Part shown: piece after piece, positions 23,713 through 30,820 of the stretch
How positions within the stretch are numbered: position 1 is the first letter of the stretch
Layout of the letters: each line of letters opens with the position of its first letter
Source of the DNA: Actinomycetes bacterium
Lineage (GTDB): Bacteria; Actinomycetota; Acidimicrobiia; Acidimicrobiales; Acidimicrobiaceae
Assembly (NCBI GenBank): GCA_021786375.1
Contig: JAJYNL010000073.1
Span: 1 to 33,903, forward strand
Length of the DNA: 33,903 nt
Direction: 5' to 3'
Notes under the pieces: generated by a model
Told to the model about the DNA's origin: nothing
The model's input: the letters and a program-made list of their open reading frames with translations, nothing else
The model's database searches: none
Program-made: the position numbers and the translations under genes

Positions 23713-24546
23713 ATGGACAGGCCCGATCTCGGACTGTTTGGTCCCGGGAGCGTGTCATGGCGTCTGCATCAGGACCGCTCCGCCTTCGTTGGCGGCCTGC
23801 GGGCCCTCCTGCTTCAGGCGCTTTCCACTCGCTCCATGCGGGCGGTCGTGGACTTTTCCGACTATCGAAGCGACCCCTGGGGGCGGTTCTTCCGCACCTC
23901 GGACTTCATAATGACCGTCACCTACGCGCCGCGCGAGCGGGCGATGGCGGCGATCGAGCGAGTGCGGCGTGTGCACGAGCGTATCAGCGGCTTCGATCCC
24001 GACTCCGGGCAGTCCTACGAAGCCGGGGATCCTGAACTGCTCGCATTCATCCACAACTGCTTCGTGGACTCGATTCTCACCGCATATGAGGCGTTGGTGC
24101 GCCCGCTGTCGCCGGGTGACGCCGAGCGCTATCTTGCCGAGCAGGCGGAGGTGGCCTTGCGCCTGGGGGCGCGGGAGGGCGCATTGGCGACCACCAAGGC
24201 CGAGCTTGTTCCTCTCATCAGCGGTGTCGATGACCTGGGAATTTCCGATGGGGCCCGTCGTGCTTTCATGGACATCTCCAACCCGCGCTTCGGGGAACTG
24301 GCGCCGGTGCTGGGACCGCTCTGGCATTTGCTCTTCCAGACGGCTGTCGACCTGCTCCCGCCTTTCGCGTTGGAGCTCTACGGCCTCGACCCCTGGCGGC
24401 CGCTCTCGCCGCTGAGGAGGGTGGGCGCAGCGGGCTTGGCGCAGGCGGCCCGGCTACTGCTGCCAAGCCATCCCTATGTGCGGAGGGCGAAGTACGCGTG
24501 GTACGCGGATCCGGAGTCGCTGGGAAGTCGTGCTACGGACAGGTGA
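23713..24546 (+). CDS. Oxygenase MpaB family protein (DUF2236)
   Basis: The 277-residue protein matches the MpaB/latex-clearing-like DUF2236 family: SWRLHQDRSAFVGGLRALLLQ near the N-terminus, then FSDYRSDPWGRFFRTSDFI (55-73), AIERVRRVHERISG, DPELLAFIHNCFVDSIL and ALVRPLSPGDAERYLAE. Members are haem-dependent oxygenases such as rubber oxygenase, or of unknown activity. The usual histidine-rich H-x-D-F-R segment reads FSDYR here, so the haem ligand needs checking. AAGGAGG lies 4 nt before the ATG at 23713; an in-frame TTG directly before it is less likely. There is no signal peptide. Confidence 0.85.
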   Translation: MDRPDLGLFGPGSVSWRLHQDRSAFVGGLRALLLQALSTRSMRAVVDFSDYRSDPWGRFFRTSDFIMTVTYAPRERAMAAIERVRRVHERISGFDPDSGQSYEAGDPELLAFIHNCFVDSILTAYEALVRPLSPGDAERYLAEQAEVALRLGAREGALATTKAELVPLISGVDDLGISDGARRAFMDISNPRFGELAPVLGPLWHLLFQTAVDLLPPFALELYGLDPWRPLSPLRRVGAAGLAQAARLLLPSHPYVRRAKYAWYADPESLGSRATDR

Positions 24547-24581
24547 GGCCGCCCGCGCAAAGCGGAAGGGGGAGCTCTGGC

Positions 24582-24587
24582 TAGCAT
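24582..24587 (+). promoter_or_regulatory. -10 box before the inositol-monophosphatase-like gene
   Basis: TAGCAT (TAnnnT) lies 6 nt before an in-frame ATC (24594) and 42 nt before the first ordinary start codon, TTG at 24630. Confidence 0.35.
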
Positions 24588-24629
24588 GATGGCATCGACT
24601 CGCGTAAAGCCATCGAGCTCTTTCGAGAA

Positions 24630-25361
24630 TTGGCAACCCTCGTTTCGGCAGCGATTGGCCAGGCGGGACTGGACTGGTCGCCGACCGGAGCCGGCTCGGG
24701 CCAGCATCGCGGCGACGTGGTGATAGACGAGCTGTGTCTCGACTTTCTCGTCGGCAACGGCTTTTCCGTTTATTCCGAGGAGTCCGGCTTCACCGGTACC
24801 GCCGCCCCCGACGCCCAGGTGGTCGTGCTCGACCCCGTCGACGGCTCGACCAACGCCTCGCGCTCCATTCCACTATTCAGTCTCTCCTGCGCGCTCGTCT
24901 CGGGCGGGGAACTGGTCGGGGGCTACGTGGAGGAGCTGACCAACCACGCGCGCTACTACGCCGTACGCGGCGAGGGCGCGTATTACATGGATGCCCCGAT
25001 CTCGGCCCCACCAAGCGGGAAGCCACTGCGTCGCTCGGTGGTTGCCGTCAACGGTTATCCGCGTGCGTATCTCGGGTGGGGGCAGTTCAGGGCGCTTGGT
25101 TCTGCCGCACTGGAGCTGGCCATGGTTGCCTCGGGCCAGCTGGACGCCTACATTGACTGCTCACGGTCGGGCCTGGCGCCGTGGGATTACCTGGGGGCTC
25201 TTGCGGTCCTCAGAGAGACGGGCTGTGCTGTCGCCTCGCTGGACGACGGTCCCTCCCCGGAGGAGGACCTCTACGGTGCTCGGCGCAGGATTGCCGCCGC
25301 CGCTTCTCCAGCCCTCCTGGACGAGCTGACCTCGGCCTGGCGCGCATCAGCGCGCCGATAG
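24630..25361 (+). CDS. Inositol monophosphatase family protein
   Basis: A 243-residue member of the lithium-sensitive, Mg2+-dependent phosphatase family. It carries SEES (49-52), VVLDPVDGSTN (65-75) with metal-binding aspartates, and LAPWDYLGALAVLRETG (181-197) with Asp185, the three metal-site motifs. It may act on inositol-, fructose- or nucleotide phosphates. The start is unclear: the TTG at 24630 has no ribosome site, and the frame remains protein-like upstream (RKAIELFREL) back to a TAG at 24582, with no ATG or GTG. A non-standard ATC start at 24594 would fit the -10 box. Confidence 0.88.
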   Translation: MATLVSAAIGQAGLDWSPTGAGSGQHRGDVVIDELCLDFLVGNGFSVYSEESGFTGTAAPDAQVVVLDPVDGSTNASRSIPLFSLSCALVSGGELVGGYVEELTNHARYYAVRGEGAYYMDAPISAPPSGKPLRRSVVAVNGYPRAYLGWGQFRALGSAALELAMVASGQLDAYIDCSRSGLAPWDYLGALAVLRETGCAVASLDDGPSPEEDLYGARRRIAAAASPALLDELTSAWRASARR

Positions 25362-25444
25362 GAGACGCCGCCCTCGGGTCGCACCGTGGGTTCCCTGCGT
25401 GCTAACACCGTAGTTCCCTCGTTCCGGAATCCTCGGCGGCGCCG

Positions 25445-25450
25445 TACAAT
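25445..25450 (+). promoter_or_regulatory. -10 box of a leaderless transcript
   Basis: TACAAT, close to consensus, is followed by exactly 6 bases and then the GTG at 25457. No Shine-Dalgarno is present. Confidence 0.55.
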
Positions 25451-25456
25451 CGTCGA

Positions 25457-26158
25457 GTGCAAATCGCAGGGGAGCCCCCTTTTTTCCCGGATGGGCCGGA
25501 CGTCGAGGTGCGCCTGGTAGTCGTCGAGAGCCGCTTGCTGATCCGCGAGGGGCTCCGTGAACTGCTGTCGCGGCACCAGGACATGGAGGTGGTGGGAACC
25601 GCCTGCTGTCTTGCCGACGCAATCGCGCTGCTGACCAAGGTGCATCCCAGCGTGGTTCTGGTCGCCTTCGAGCTTCATGACGGCAGCGGGCTCGAGCTGG
25701 TGCCGCGGATACGGCGAGCCCACCTCGGCACGCGGGTTCTCATCGTCGGCTCCGAGCCTGATCCGGCCTTGGCCAGGCGCGCCCTGGCTTGGGGCGCCGC
25801 CGGCTATTTGCTCGATTCGGTAAACTCCGACGAGCTCGCCGGGGCAATCCGAGTGGTAGCCGCCGGGGCGGTGGTCCTGGACCACGCGTTTTCTACGCTC
25901 GCATCCACCCCCGAGCCCCAGCACAGCTCGCACTCGCGGATCTCTCTCACACTGCGTGAAGAGCAGATTCTGGAGTGCCTGGCGGCTGGGTGGGGAAACC
26001 GCCGTATCGCCGAGGAGTGCGGCTTGAGTGTCCGCACCGTGGAGGGGCATATCTCCAAGTTGCTCGACAAGCTGGGAGTCGCATCCCGTGTGGAAGCCGC
26101 TCTCTGGGCGGTCAGGCACGGCTGCGCTCCTGCTCAAAGGCATATTGCTCACGAGTAG
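25457..26158 (+). CDS. NarL/LuxR-type regulator with degenerate receiver domain
   Basis: A 233-residue two-domain regulator. The receiver fold is clear (VEVRLVVVESRLLIREGLREL, GSGLELVPRIR, GAAGYLL), but every phosphorylation residue is changed. The acidic pair is Glu24-Ser25, the phospho-acceptor is Ala70 (VVLVAFELHDGSG), the Thr/Ser is Gly98, and the Lys is Asp120. The C-terminal helix-turn-helix is intact (LTLREEQILECLAAGWGNRRIAEECGLSVRTVEGHI, about 165-199). It should bind DNA without classical phosphorelay, perhaps sensing a ligand or partner. It lies 162 bp upstream of the cupredoxin operon and has no kinase gene beside it. Start set by the -10 box. Confidence 0.88.
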   Translation: MQIAGEPPFFPDGPDVEVRLVVVESRLLIREGLRELLSRHQDMEVVGTACCLADAIALLTKVHPSVVLVAFELHDGSGLELVPRIRRAHLGTRVLIVGSEPDPALARRALAWGAAGYLLDSVNSDELAGAIRVVAAGAVVLDHAFSTLASTPEPQHSSHSRISLTLREEQILECLAAGWGNRRIAEECGLSVRTVEGHISKLLDKLGVASRVEAALWAVRHGCAPAQRHIAHE

Positions 26159-26162
26159 CACG

Positions 26163-26182
26163 GCACCGGGGAATTACGGTGC
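26163..26182 (+). terminator. Possible hairpin terminator after the regulator gene
   Basis: GCACCG and CGGTGC form a perfect 6-bp stem with an 8-nt loop, starting 5 nt after the stop codon at 26158. No U-run follows, so termination is only suggested. The rest of 26183-26319 is the leader region of the next operon, with a further imperfect GCACAC/GTGTGC hairpin; no promoter could be assigned. Confidence 0.3.
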
Positions 26183-26319
26183 GTCCTCACGGTGATAGCT
26201 CGCTTATCGATCGCTCAGGCAACCCTCAGAATTTGTGATGTTGGCCGGGGTGCGCCCCGTGACAGACCAAAAGGAGCACACGCGGAGACGCGCCGTGTGT
26301 GCCGGCTAGGAGGAAGCAA

Positions 26320-26919
26320 ATGAACAGGACCAAGGGTCAGCGCTGGGCGGTCATCGCCGCTGGAGCACTGGCTGCCGGTGGCGCCCTTGCGGCGTGCGGC
26401 TCGGCCAGCGCCTCGTCCAGCTCGACCACGGCGGCCCCCAAGGCCGCGCCGGTTGTCGTGCATGAGGCGATGACCATTCTCACCGGTGGCATGATCGCCG
26501 ATCCGGGCTGGCCGGCTATCGTTCCCGGATCCGTGACGGTTCCCGCCGGCTCCACTGTCGACATGACAATCTATAACTACGACGACGGCACCGCGCCGCT
26601 CCCGACCAGCCTTGCCAGCTACGCCAAGGCCACCGGCGTCACCGATCTGACCGAGAACGGCACCCCGGTGAGCACCATGGACCCCTCGGCCGTGTCCCAC
26701 ACCTTCACCATTCCCGCCCTGGGCGTCAACGTGCCCATCGGCGTCAGGCCAACCGCCACCGGTGTGAAGAAGCCGCTGGTGGTCCAGTTCAGCTTCACGG
26801 TGACCAAGACCGGAAACTTCGAGTGGCAGTGCATGGCCCCTTGCGGCAGTGGCTCCGACGGCATGGAAGGCGCCATGTCTACGGACAACTTCATGAAGGG
26901 CACCTTCACGGTCGCCTAG
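26320..26919 (+). CDS. Cupredoxin-like lipoprotein 1 with variant CuA-type motif
   Basis: The 199-residue protein has a lipoprotein signal (WAVIAAGALAAGGALAAC, lipid site Cys26), an Ala/Ser linker and a cupredoxin-like beta domain. Probable copper ligands are His127 (SHTFTIP) and the loop CMAPCGSGSDGM with Cys171, Cys175 and Met182. Spacing C-x3-C-x6-M equals that of CuA of cytochrome oxidase subunit II, but the CuA histidine four residues after the second Cys is Ser179. The segment NYDDGTAPLP (86-95) is shared with the next protein. It should carry electrons on the outer face of the membrane. AGGAGG lies 6 nt before the ATG. First gene of the operon. Confidence 0.82.
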   Translation: MNRTKGQRWAVIAAGALAAGGALAACGSASASSSSTTAAPKAAPVVVHEAMTILTGGMIADPGWPAIVPGSVTVPAGSTVDMTIYNYDDGTAPLPTSLASYAKATGVTDLTENGTPVSTMDPSAVSHTFTIPALGVNVPIGVRPTATGVKKPLVVQFSFTVTKTGNFEWQCMAPCGSGSDGMEGAMSTDNFMKGTFTVA

Positions 26920-26969
26920 GCGAACTGAAGGCCACCCGGGGAATTTGAGTGCAGAAGGAGGTTGGCGGT

Positions 26970-27656
26970 ATGGATTCACCGACGGGATCTGGTGCTGGGA
27001 CGGGGAGTCGCGCGGCTCCCCGGCACGCGAGTGCGCTAAGCGCCGGACATCGAGGCCGTGCGCTGGCGGTATCGGCAGGCGCGGGTGTCGCCGTGGCCGC
27101 CGCTCTCGCGCTCGGCGGCTGCACGTCGGGGCAATCCGCCGCCACCTCCACCGTCCAGAAGGTCTCGGCGAACACGATCATCCATCGCAAGCTGGTGATC
27201 GAGACCGGGAAGATGGATGGGAAGCCGGGGTGGCCCCGATTCACGCCCGGCGGATTCACAGCCCCGGCGGGAGCGACGATTGTCCTCACGATCGTCAACT
27301 ACGACGACGGTACTGCGCCCCTGCCGCCTGCCTCCCCCTGGGGGCAGGTTTGGGGTGGCGACGCCACATTTGGAGAGGTGACCGGTGGGACCGAACTGGT
27401 AAACGGGACCAAGGTGAACGGGATCTCCAACCAGCTGGTCTCCCACACCTTCGAGATTCCCGCGCTGCTGGTGAACATTCCCATTCCGGCGGCCTCATCG
27501 AGCAGCCACCCCGTGACCGTGACCTACACCTTCAGGGTCAACAAGTCCGGCACCTTCCTGTGGATCTGCGCCGCCCCTTGCGGCAGCGGGTCGGCAGGCA
27601 TGGGTGGCGCCATGGGGGCAAACGGCTGGATGAGAGGCTACGTGCACATCACGTGA
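26970..27656 (+). CDS. Cupredoxin-like lipoprotein 2, paralogue of the preceding protein
   Basis: The 228-residue protein has a longer n-region, a hydrophobic core (ALAVSAGAGVAVAAALAL) and lipobox LGGC (Cys51). The domain shares GWPRFTPGGFTAPAG and NYDDGTAPLPPAS with protein 1. Probable ligands are His159 (SHTFEIP) and CAAPCGSGSAGM with Cys200, Cys204 and Met211; again the CuA second histidine is replaced by Ser. Its size and loop insertions differ from protein 1, so the duplication is not recent. AAGGAGG lies 8 nt before the ATG at 26970, preferred to the in-frame GTG at 26949. Fifty bases separate it from gene 1; its stop overlaps the start of a 22-codon frame. Confidence 0.82.
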   Translation: MDSPTGSGAGTGSRAAPRHASALSAGHRGRALAVSAGAGVAVAAALALGGCTSGQSAATSTVQKVSANTIIHRKLVIETGKMDGKPGWPRFTPGGFTAPAGATIVLTIVNYDDGTAPLPPASPWGQVWGGDATFGEVTGGTELVNGTKVNGISNQLVSHTFEIPALLVNIPIPAASSSSHPVTVTYTFRVNKSGTFLWICAAPCGSGSAGMGGAMGANGWMRGYVHIT

Positions 27657-27724
27657 TGGGCGAGGTGCTGAGGCAATCGTCGGCCGCGGATTTGGCGGCC
27701 CAGCTATTGGGAGCAGGGAATTGA
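27656..27724 (+). CDS. 22-codon small reading frame coupled at both ends
   Basis: The ATG shares its A with the stop of cupredoxin 2 (TGATG, 27654-27658). The frame encodes MGEVLRQSSAADLAAQLLGA plus GN and stops at TGA 27722-27724, overlapping the TTG start of the Fe-S gene (TTGA, 27721-27724). This stop-start chaining suggests that ribosomes pass through it to reach the Fe-S gene. The peptide is amphipathic and helical by eye. It could be a translated coupling leader or a small protein in its own right; no family is known. Confidence 0.5.
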   Translation: MGEVLRQSSAADLAAQLLGAGN

Positions 27725-28701
27725 GCTGGAATTTTGACTTCAAACGCGCGAAGGGGCTAAGGATCGGGGAGCCCGAGCAGCCGCCCGCGAGCTGCTCGTC
27801 GGTAGGTTCGTGCGGCCTGCCGACTGCGATCCCCCCGGGAGACGGCGATTCGCCGGTCTCCCGGCGCAATTTTCTCCGCCTCCTCGGCGGCGGCCTCGGC
27901 ACGGCTGCCCTGGTAGGGGCCGGTGCCGAATTCATCTCTTATCGGGCCTGGGCCCAGGGTGCCAACGGCACCACCGGCGGTGGAGGCATGGGTGGCAAAG
28001 GCGCGGCCACCATGGCCGACACCAAGGCGCCGCCGACACACCAGTGGGCCATGGTGATAGATCTGCGCAACTGCGACGGATGTGGATCCTGCACCGCCGC
28101 TTGCCAGAAGGCGCACAGCCTCACTCCTGACCAGACCTGGATCAAGGTCTTTGCCATGGAGGACTCGACCGGGAACACCTACAACATGCCCCGCCCGTGC
28201 ATGCAGTGCGAAAACCCACCCTGCCTGGACGTTTGCCCGGTGCACGCGACTTTCCGTACCGACCAGGGCGTAGTCCTGGTCAACCAGGACCGCTGCATCG
28301 GCTGCCGCATGTGCATGGCGGCATGTCCGTACGAGGCCCGCTACTTCAACTGGAACTCCGGGGTGAGCTACCCGCGCCTGCCGGTCCAGCCGACGCCGGA
28401 GTTTCCCGTGCCCCAGCGCCTGGGCACGGTCGGCAAGTGCACCTTCTGCGTGGGCAACCTCAACAACGGCCTGCTGAGCGAGTGCGCATCCGGCTGCCCG
28501 ATGGGTGCCATCTACAACGCCGATGTGATCACCGACGTCGCGGTCAACTCGATGGGCGAGACGGTGAAGCTCTCCCAGTATCTCTACGACAACAACGCGG
28601 TGACCTTCAAGCAAGAGGACAACACCCATCCGCGCGTCTGGTACATCCTCGGTCATGGCCAGGATCTCGATACCGACACCGACCAGAGCACGAGCGCTTA
28701 G
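27721..28701 (+). CDS. Tat-exported ferredoxin-like protein with four [4Fe-4S] motifs
   Basis: The 326-residue protein is of the PsrB/NrfC/ActB-C-terminal type. A Tat signal, SRRNFLRLLGG (47-57), follows a long 46-residue n-region. Cysteine groups are C118-x2-C-x2-C-x3-C128, C160-x2-C-x4-C-x3-C172, C192-x2-C-x2-C-x3-C202 and C240-x2-C-x11-C-x3-C259, enough for four cubane clusters. In known complexes such subunits sit against an NrfD protein on the outer face and relay electrons between quinone and a catalytic partner. No molybdopterin subunit is present here; cupredoxins replace it. The TTG start is the only candidate in frame and has GGGAG and AGGG upstream. Next gene: NrfD. Confidence 0.92.
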   Translation: MSWNFDFKRAKGLRIGEPEQPPASCSSVGSCGLPTAIPPGDGDSPVSRRNFLRLLGGGLGTAALVGAGAEFISYRAWAQGANGTTGGGGMGGKGAATMADTKAPPTHQWAMVIDLRNCDGCGSCTAACQKAHSLTPDQTWIKVFAMEDSTGNTYNMPRPCMQCENPPCLDVCPVHATFRTDQGVVLVNQDRCIGCRMCMAACPYEARYFNWNSGVSYPRLPVQPTPEFPVPQRLGTVGKCTFCVGNLNNGLLSECASGCPMGAIYNADVITDVAVNSMGETVKLSQYLYDNNAVTFKQEDNTHPRVWYILGHGQDLDTDTDQSTSA

Positions 28702-28710
28702 GCACACGCC

Positions 28711-28749
28711 ATGGGAGCACAGGAAATGAACACGACGGGAGAGGGCTGA
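28711..28749 (+). other. Very short reading frame before the NrfD gene
   Basis: ATG at 28711 or, in the same frame, ATG at 28726 (preceded by AGGAA) gives a peptide of 12 or 7 residues (MGAQEMNTTGEG) ending with TGA 3 nt before the NrfD GTG. Like the 22-codon frame, it could couple translation; it may equally be chance. Confidence 0.3.
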
Positions 28750-28752
28750 GCG

Positions 28753-30786
28753 GTGCAGCAGGAATATGAAGATTTGAAAGCGAGGGTCGACGGAGCCGTT
28801 GGGCGCGGTGCCCAAGGCGACGCTTGGAACGAAGTGGTTAGAGAAGCGGCCCTCCGCTCGATGCAGCGGCACGGACGCAAGTGGTGGATCGGTGTCGTGC
28901 TGCTCGCCTTGGTGGTTCTGGCAGGCTTCTACGCCTGGATCTATCAGCTCCGCCACGGCATGGGCTCAGCCGGATACAACGACCAGGCCTTCTGGGCTGT
29001 TTACTTGGCAGACGTAGTTGCCTTCATCGGCGTGAGCTACGGCGGCGCGGTCATCTCGGCGATCCTGCGCCTGACCGGACAGAGCTGGAGGGCTCCGCTC
29101 ACTCGACTGGCGGAGGGGATGGCCCTGGTAACGGTGCTGATCGGCGCCGCCTTCATCTTCCCCCACCTCGGCCGGCCAGAGCGCTTCCTCAACATCATCG
29201 CCTATCCCAATACCTCCTCGCCGCTGGTGTGGGACTTCCTGGCAATCGGCACCTATACCCTGGCGACCATCATCTTCTTCTACCTGCCCCTCATCCCGGA
29301 CTTGGCGATAGTCAACAAGTACCCCGGAGCGCGGGGCGGCCGGTTGCGCAAGGCCATCTTCAAGGCGCTTTCGCTGAACTGGCTCGGCAACGAGAAGCAG
29401 CGCAGGGTGCTTCACGGGGCCCTGACCATCGTCTCGCTGCTTATCGTCCCGCTGGCGGTTTCGGTGCACTCGGTGCTCTCCTGGGCCTTCGCCCTCACCA
29501 GCCGACCCGGCTGGGCTGAGACCGTTTTCCCGCCCTACTTCGTGATCGCCGCCCTCTACTCCGGCACCGCGCTGGTCGTGGTCACGGCCTCGGCCTTCCG
29601 CAAGGGGTATCATCTCGAGCGCTTCATCACCAAGCGCCACTTCGCCAGGCTCGGCTACCTGATGGCGGCTCTCGGGCTGGTCTACCTCTACCTGACTTTC
29701 GTGGACCTGATCGGCGAGGGCTACACCGGAATCAGCACCGGCTGGATCCAGCAGACCGTCACCGGCCGCTACGCCCTCGCCTTCTGGTTCTACGTCGTCG
29801 CCGGGGAGCTCCTGCCTCTCGTGCTGGTGGCGATCAAGAAGACCCGTACGCCGACGGGCATGACCGTGGCCGCAGTCGGAGTGGTCATCGCCCTGTGGGT
29901 GAAGCGGATGGTCATCATCCTGCCGGCGGCCACTCAACCGCTGGTCTCGGGTCCTTGGGGCAGCTACCACTTCACCTGGGTCTCCATTACGATTACCCTG
30001 GCCGGCGTGGCCGCTATTCCGCTGCTCCTGATGCTGCTCTTCCACTTCGTCCCGCTCTTCTCCATCGACGAGATGGAGGAAGTCGGATACCTCGGAGCGA
30101 TCGAGCAGGTCTCGGCGGAAACCTCCGCGGCCATCGCCTCGGGAGAGTACGACGAGGTGCCGGAACTCGCGTCGTCCAGTGCCGCAGGCGATGCGGCTCC
30201 GACTCACGTGTCTGGCCGCCGACCGCGCCTCCGCCGCCGCGCCTTGGGCACAGGCACCGCAATGGCGGCGACCGCCCTCATGGCCGCCGCGGCGATTTCC
30301 CTATTCGGCGGTGCCAAGCCGGCAGGAGCAAGCACAGCTGTGCCATTCCGCCTGGCGGTCGCCCAGGTCACTCCGGGCAAGGCCACGCTGTCGCTTGTCG
30401 CCTCCGGGTCCCCGGGTCAAAAGGTGGACTTTTACGTGCAGACGGCCACCTTCTCCACCGGCGGGCTGATGGAGATCGGCTCCGCCAGTGCGACCAACGG
30501 TTCGGCCGAGATCACCTACCTTCCGACCTGGACCGGCGAGGAGATCTTCGTGGCCCGGGCGCTCGGAGCGGGCGGGAGCGTTGCCGGGAGCGCCACGCAG
30601 GCCTACAAGGTCACTCTTGATCCGGCGGGCCTGCCCAAGAGTGTCTACGAGTACACGCGGCCCATGGACGGGGTTGGTGTAAACCTGGTGCGGACGCTGC
30701 TGGCGATTGCCGCTGCAGTTTGGATCGTGCTTCTAGGGACGCTGCTGGTCGTCGCGGTGCGCATTCCCAGGCTGGCCAGGCGCTGA
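28753..30786 (+). CDS. NrfD/PsrC-family membrane protein with added C-terminal extracytoplasmic domain
   Basis: A 677-residue protein. Residues 40-440 are the NrfD core, with about eight to ten helices including AFWAVYLADVVAFIGVSYGG, FIFPHLGRPERFLNII (133-148, a family hallmark) and a late VKRMVIILPAATQP segment. Such proteins bind menaquinone or quinol and pass electrons to the Fe-S subunit. An acidic linker (440-486) and a basic stretch lead to an extra helix (498-518), an extracytoplasmic beta-rich domain (about 525-630, Ig-like by eye) and a final helix (647-668). NrfD proteins normally end near residue 400-480, so this is a fusion. The GTG start follows GGGAGAGGG at about 8 nt. Fourth main gene of the operon. 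Confidence 0.88.
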   Translation: MQQEYEDLKARVDGAVGRGAQGDAWNEVVREAALRSMQRHGRKWWIGVVLLALVVLAGFYAWIYQLRHGMGSAGYNDQAFWAVYLADVVAFIGVSYGGAVISAILRLTGQSWRAPLTRLAEGMALVTVLIGAAFIFPHLGRPERFLNIIAYPNTSSPLVWDFLAIGTYTLATIIFFYLPLIPDLAIVNKYPGARGGRLRKAIFKALSLNWLGNEKQRRVLHGALTIVSLLIVPLAVSVHSVLSWAFALTSRPGWAETVFPPYFVIAALYSGTALVVVTASAFRKGYHLERFITKRHFARLGYLMAALGLVYLYLTFVDLIGEGYTGISTGWIQQTVTGRYALAFWFYVVAGELLPLVLVAIKKTRTPTGMTVAAVGVVIALWVKRMVIILPAATQPLVSGPWGSYHFTWVSITITLAGVAAIPLLLMLLFHFVPLFSIDEMEEVGYLGAIEQVSAETSAAIASGEYDEVPELASSSAAGDAAPTHVSGRRPRLRRRALGTGTAMAATALMAAAAISLFGGAKPAGASTAVPFRLAVAQVTPGKATLSLVASGSPGQKVDFYVQTATFSTGGLMEIGSASATNGSAEITYLPTWTGEEIFVARALGAGGSVAGSATQAYKVTLDPAGLPKSVYEYTRPMDGVGVNLVRTLLAIAAAVWIVLLGTLLVVAVRIPRLARR

Positions 30787-30820
30787 GATGGAACCGCAGG
30801 TGAAAGACAGGAGAAAAGTC

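Noticed and set aside
27757-28956. Minus-strand open frame of 399 codons opposite the Fe-S gene
   Set aside because: Antisense to the four-cluster ferredoxin; the translation has no recognisable domain and unusual His/Val/Ala composition.
28966-30207. Minus-strand open frame of 413 codons opposite the NrfD gene
   Set aside because: A shadow of the NrfD coding sequence; strongly charged and repetitive, with no start context.
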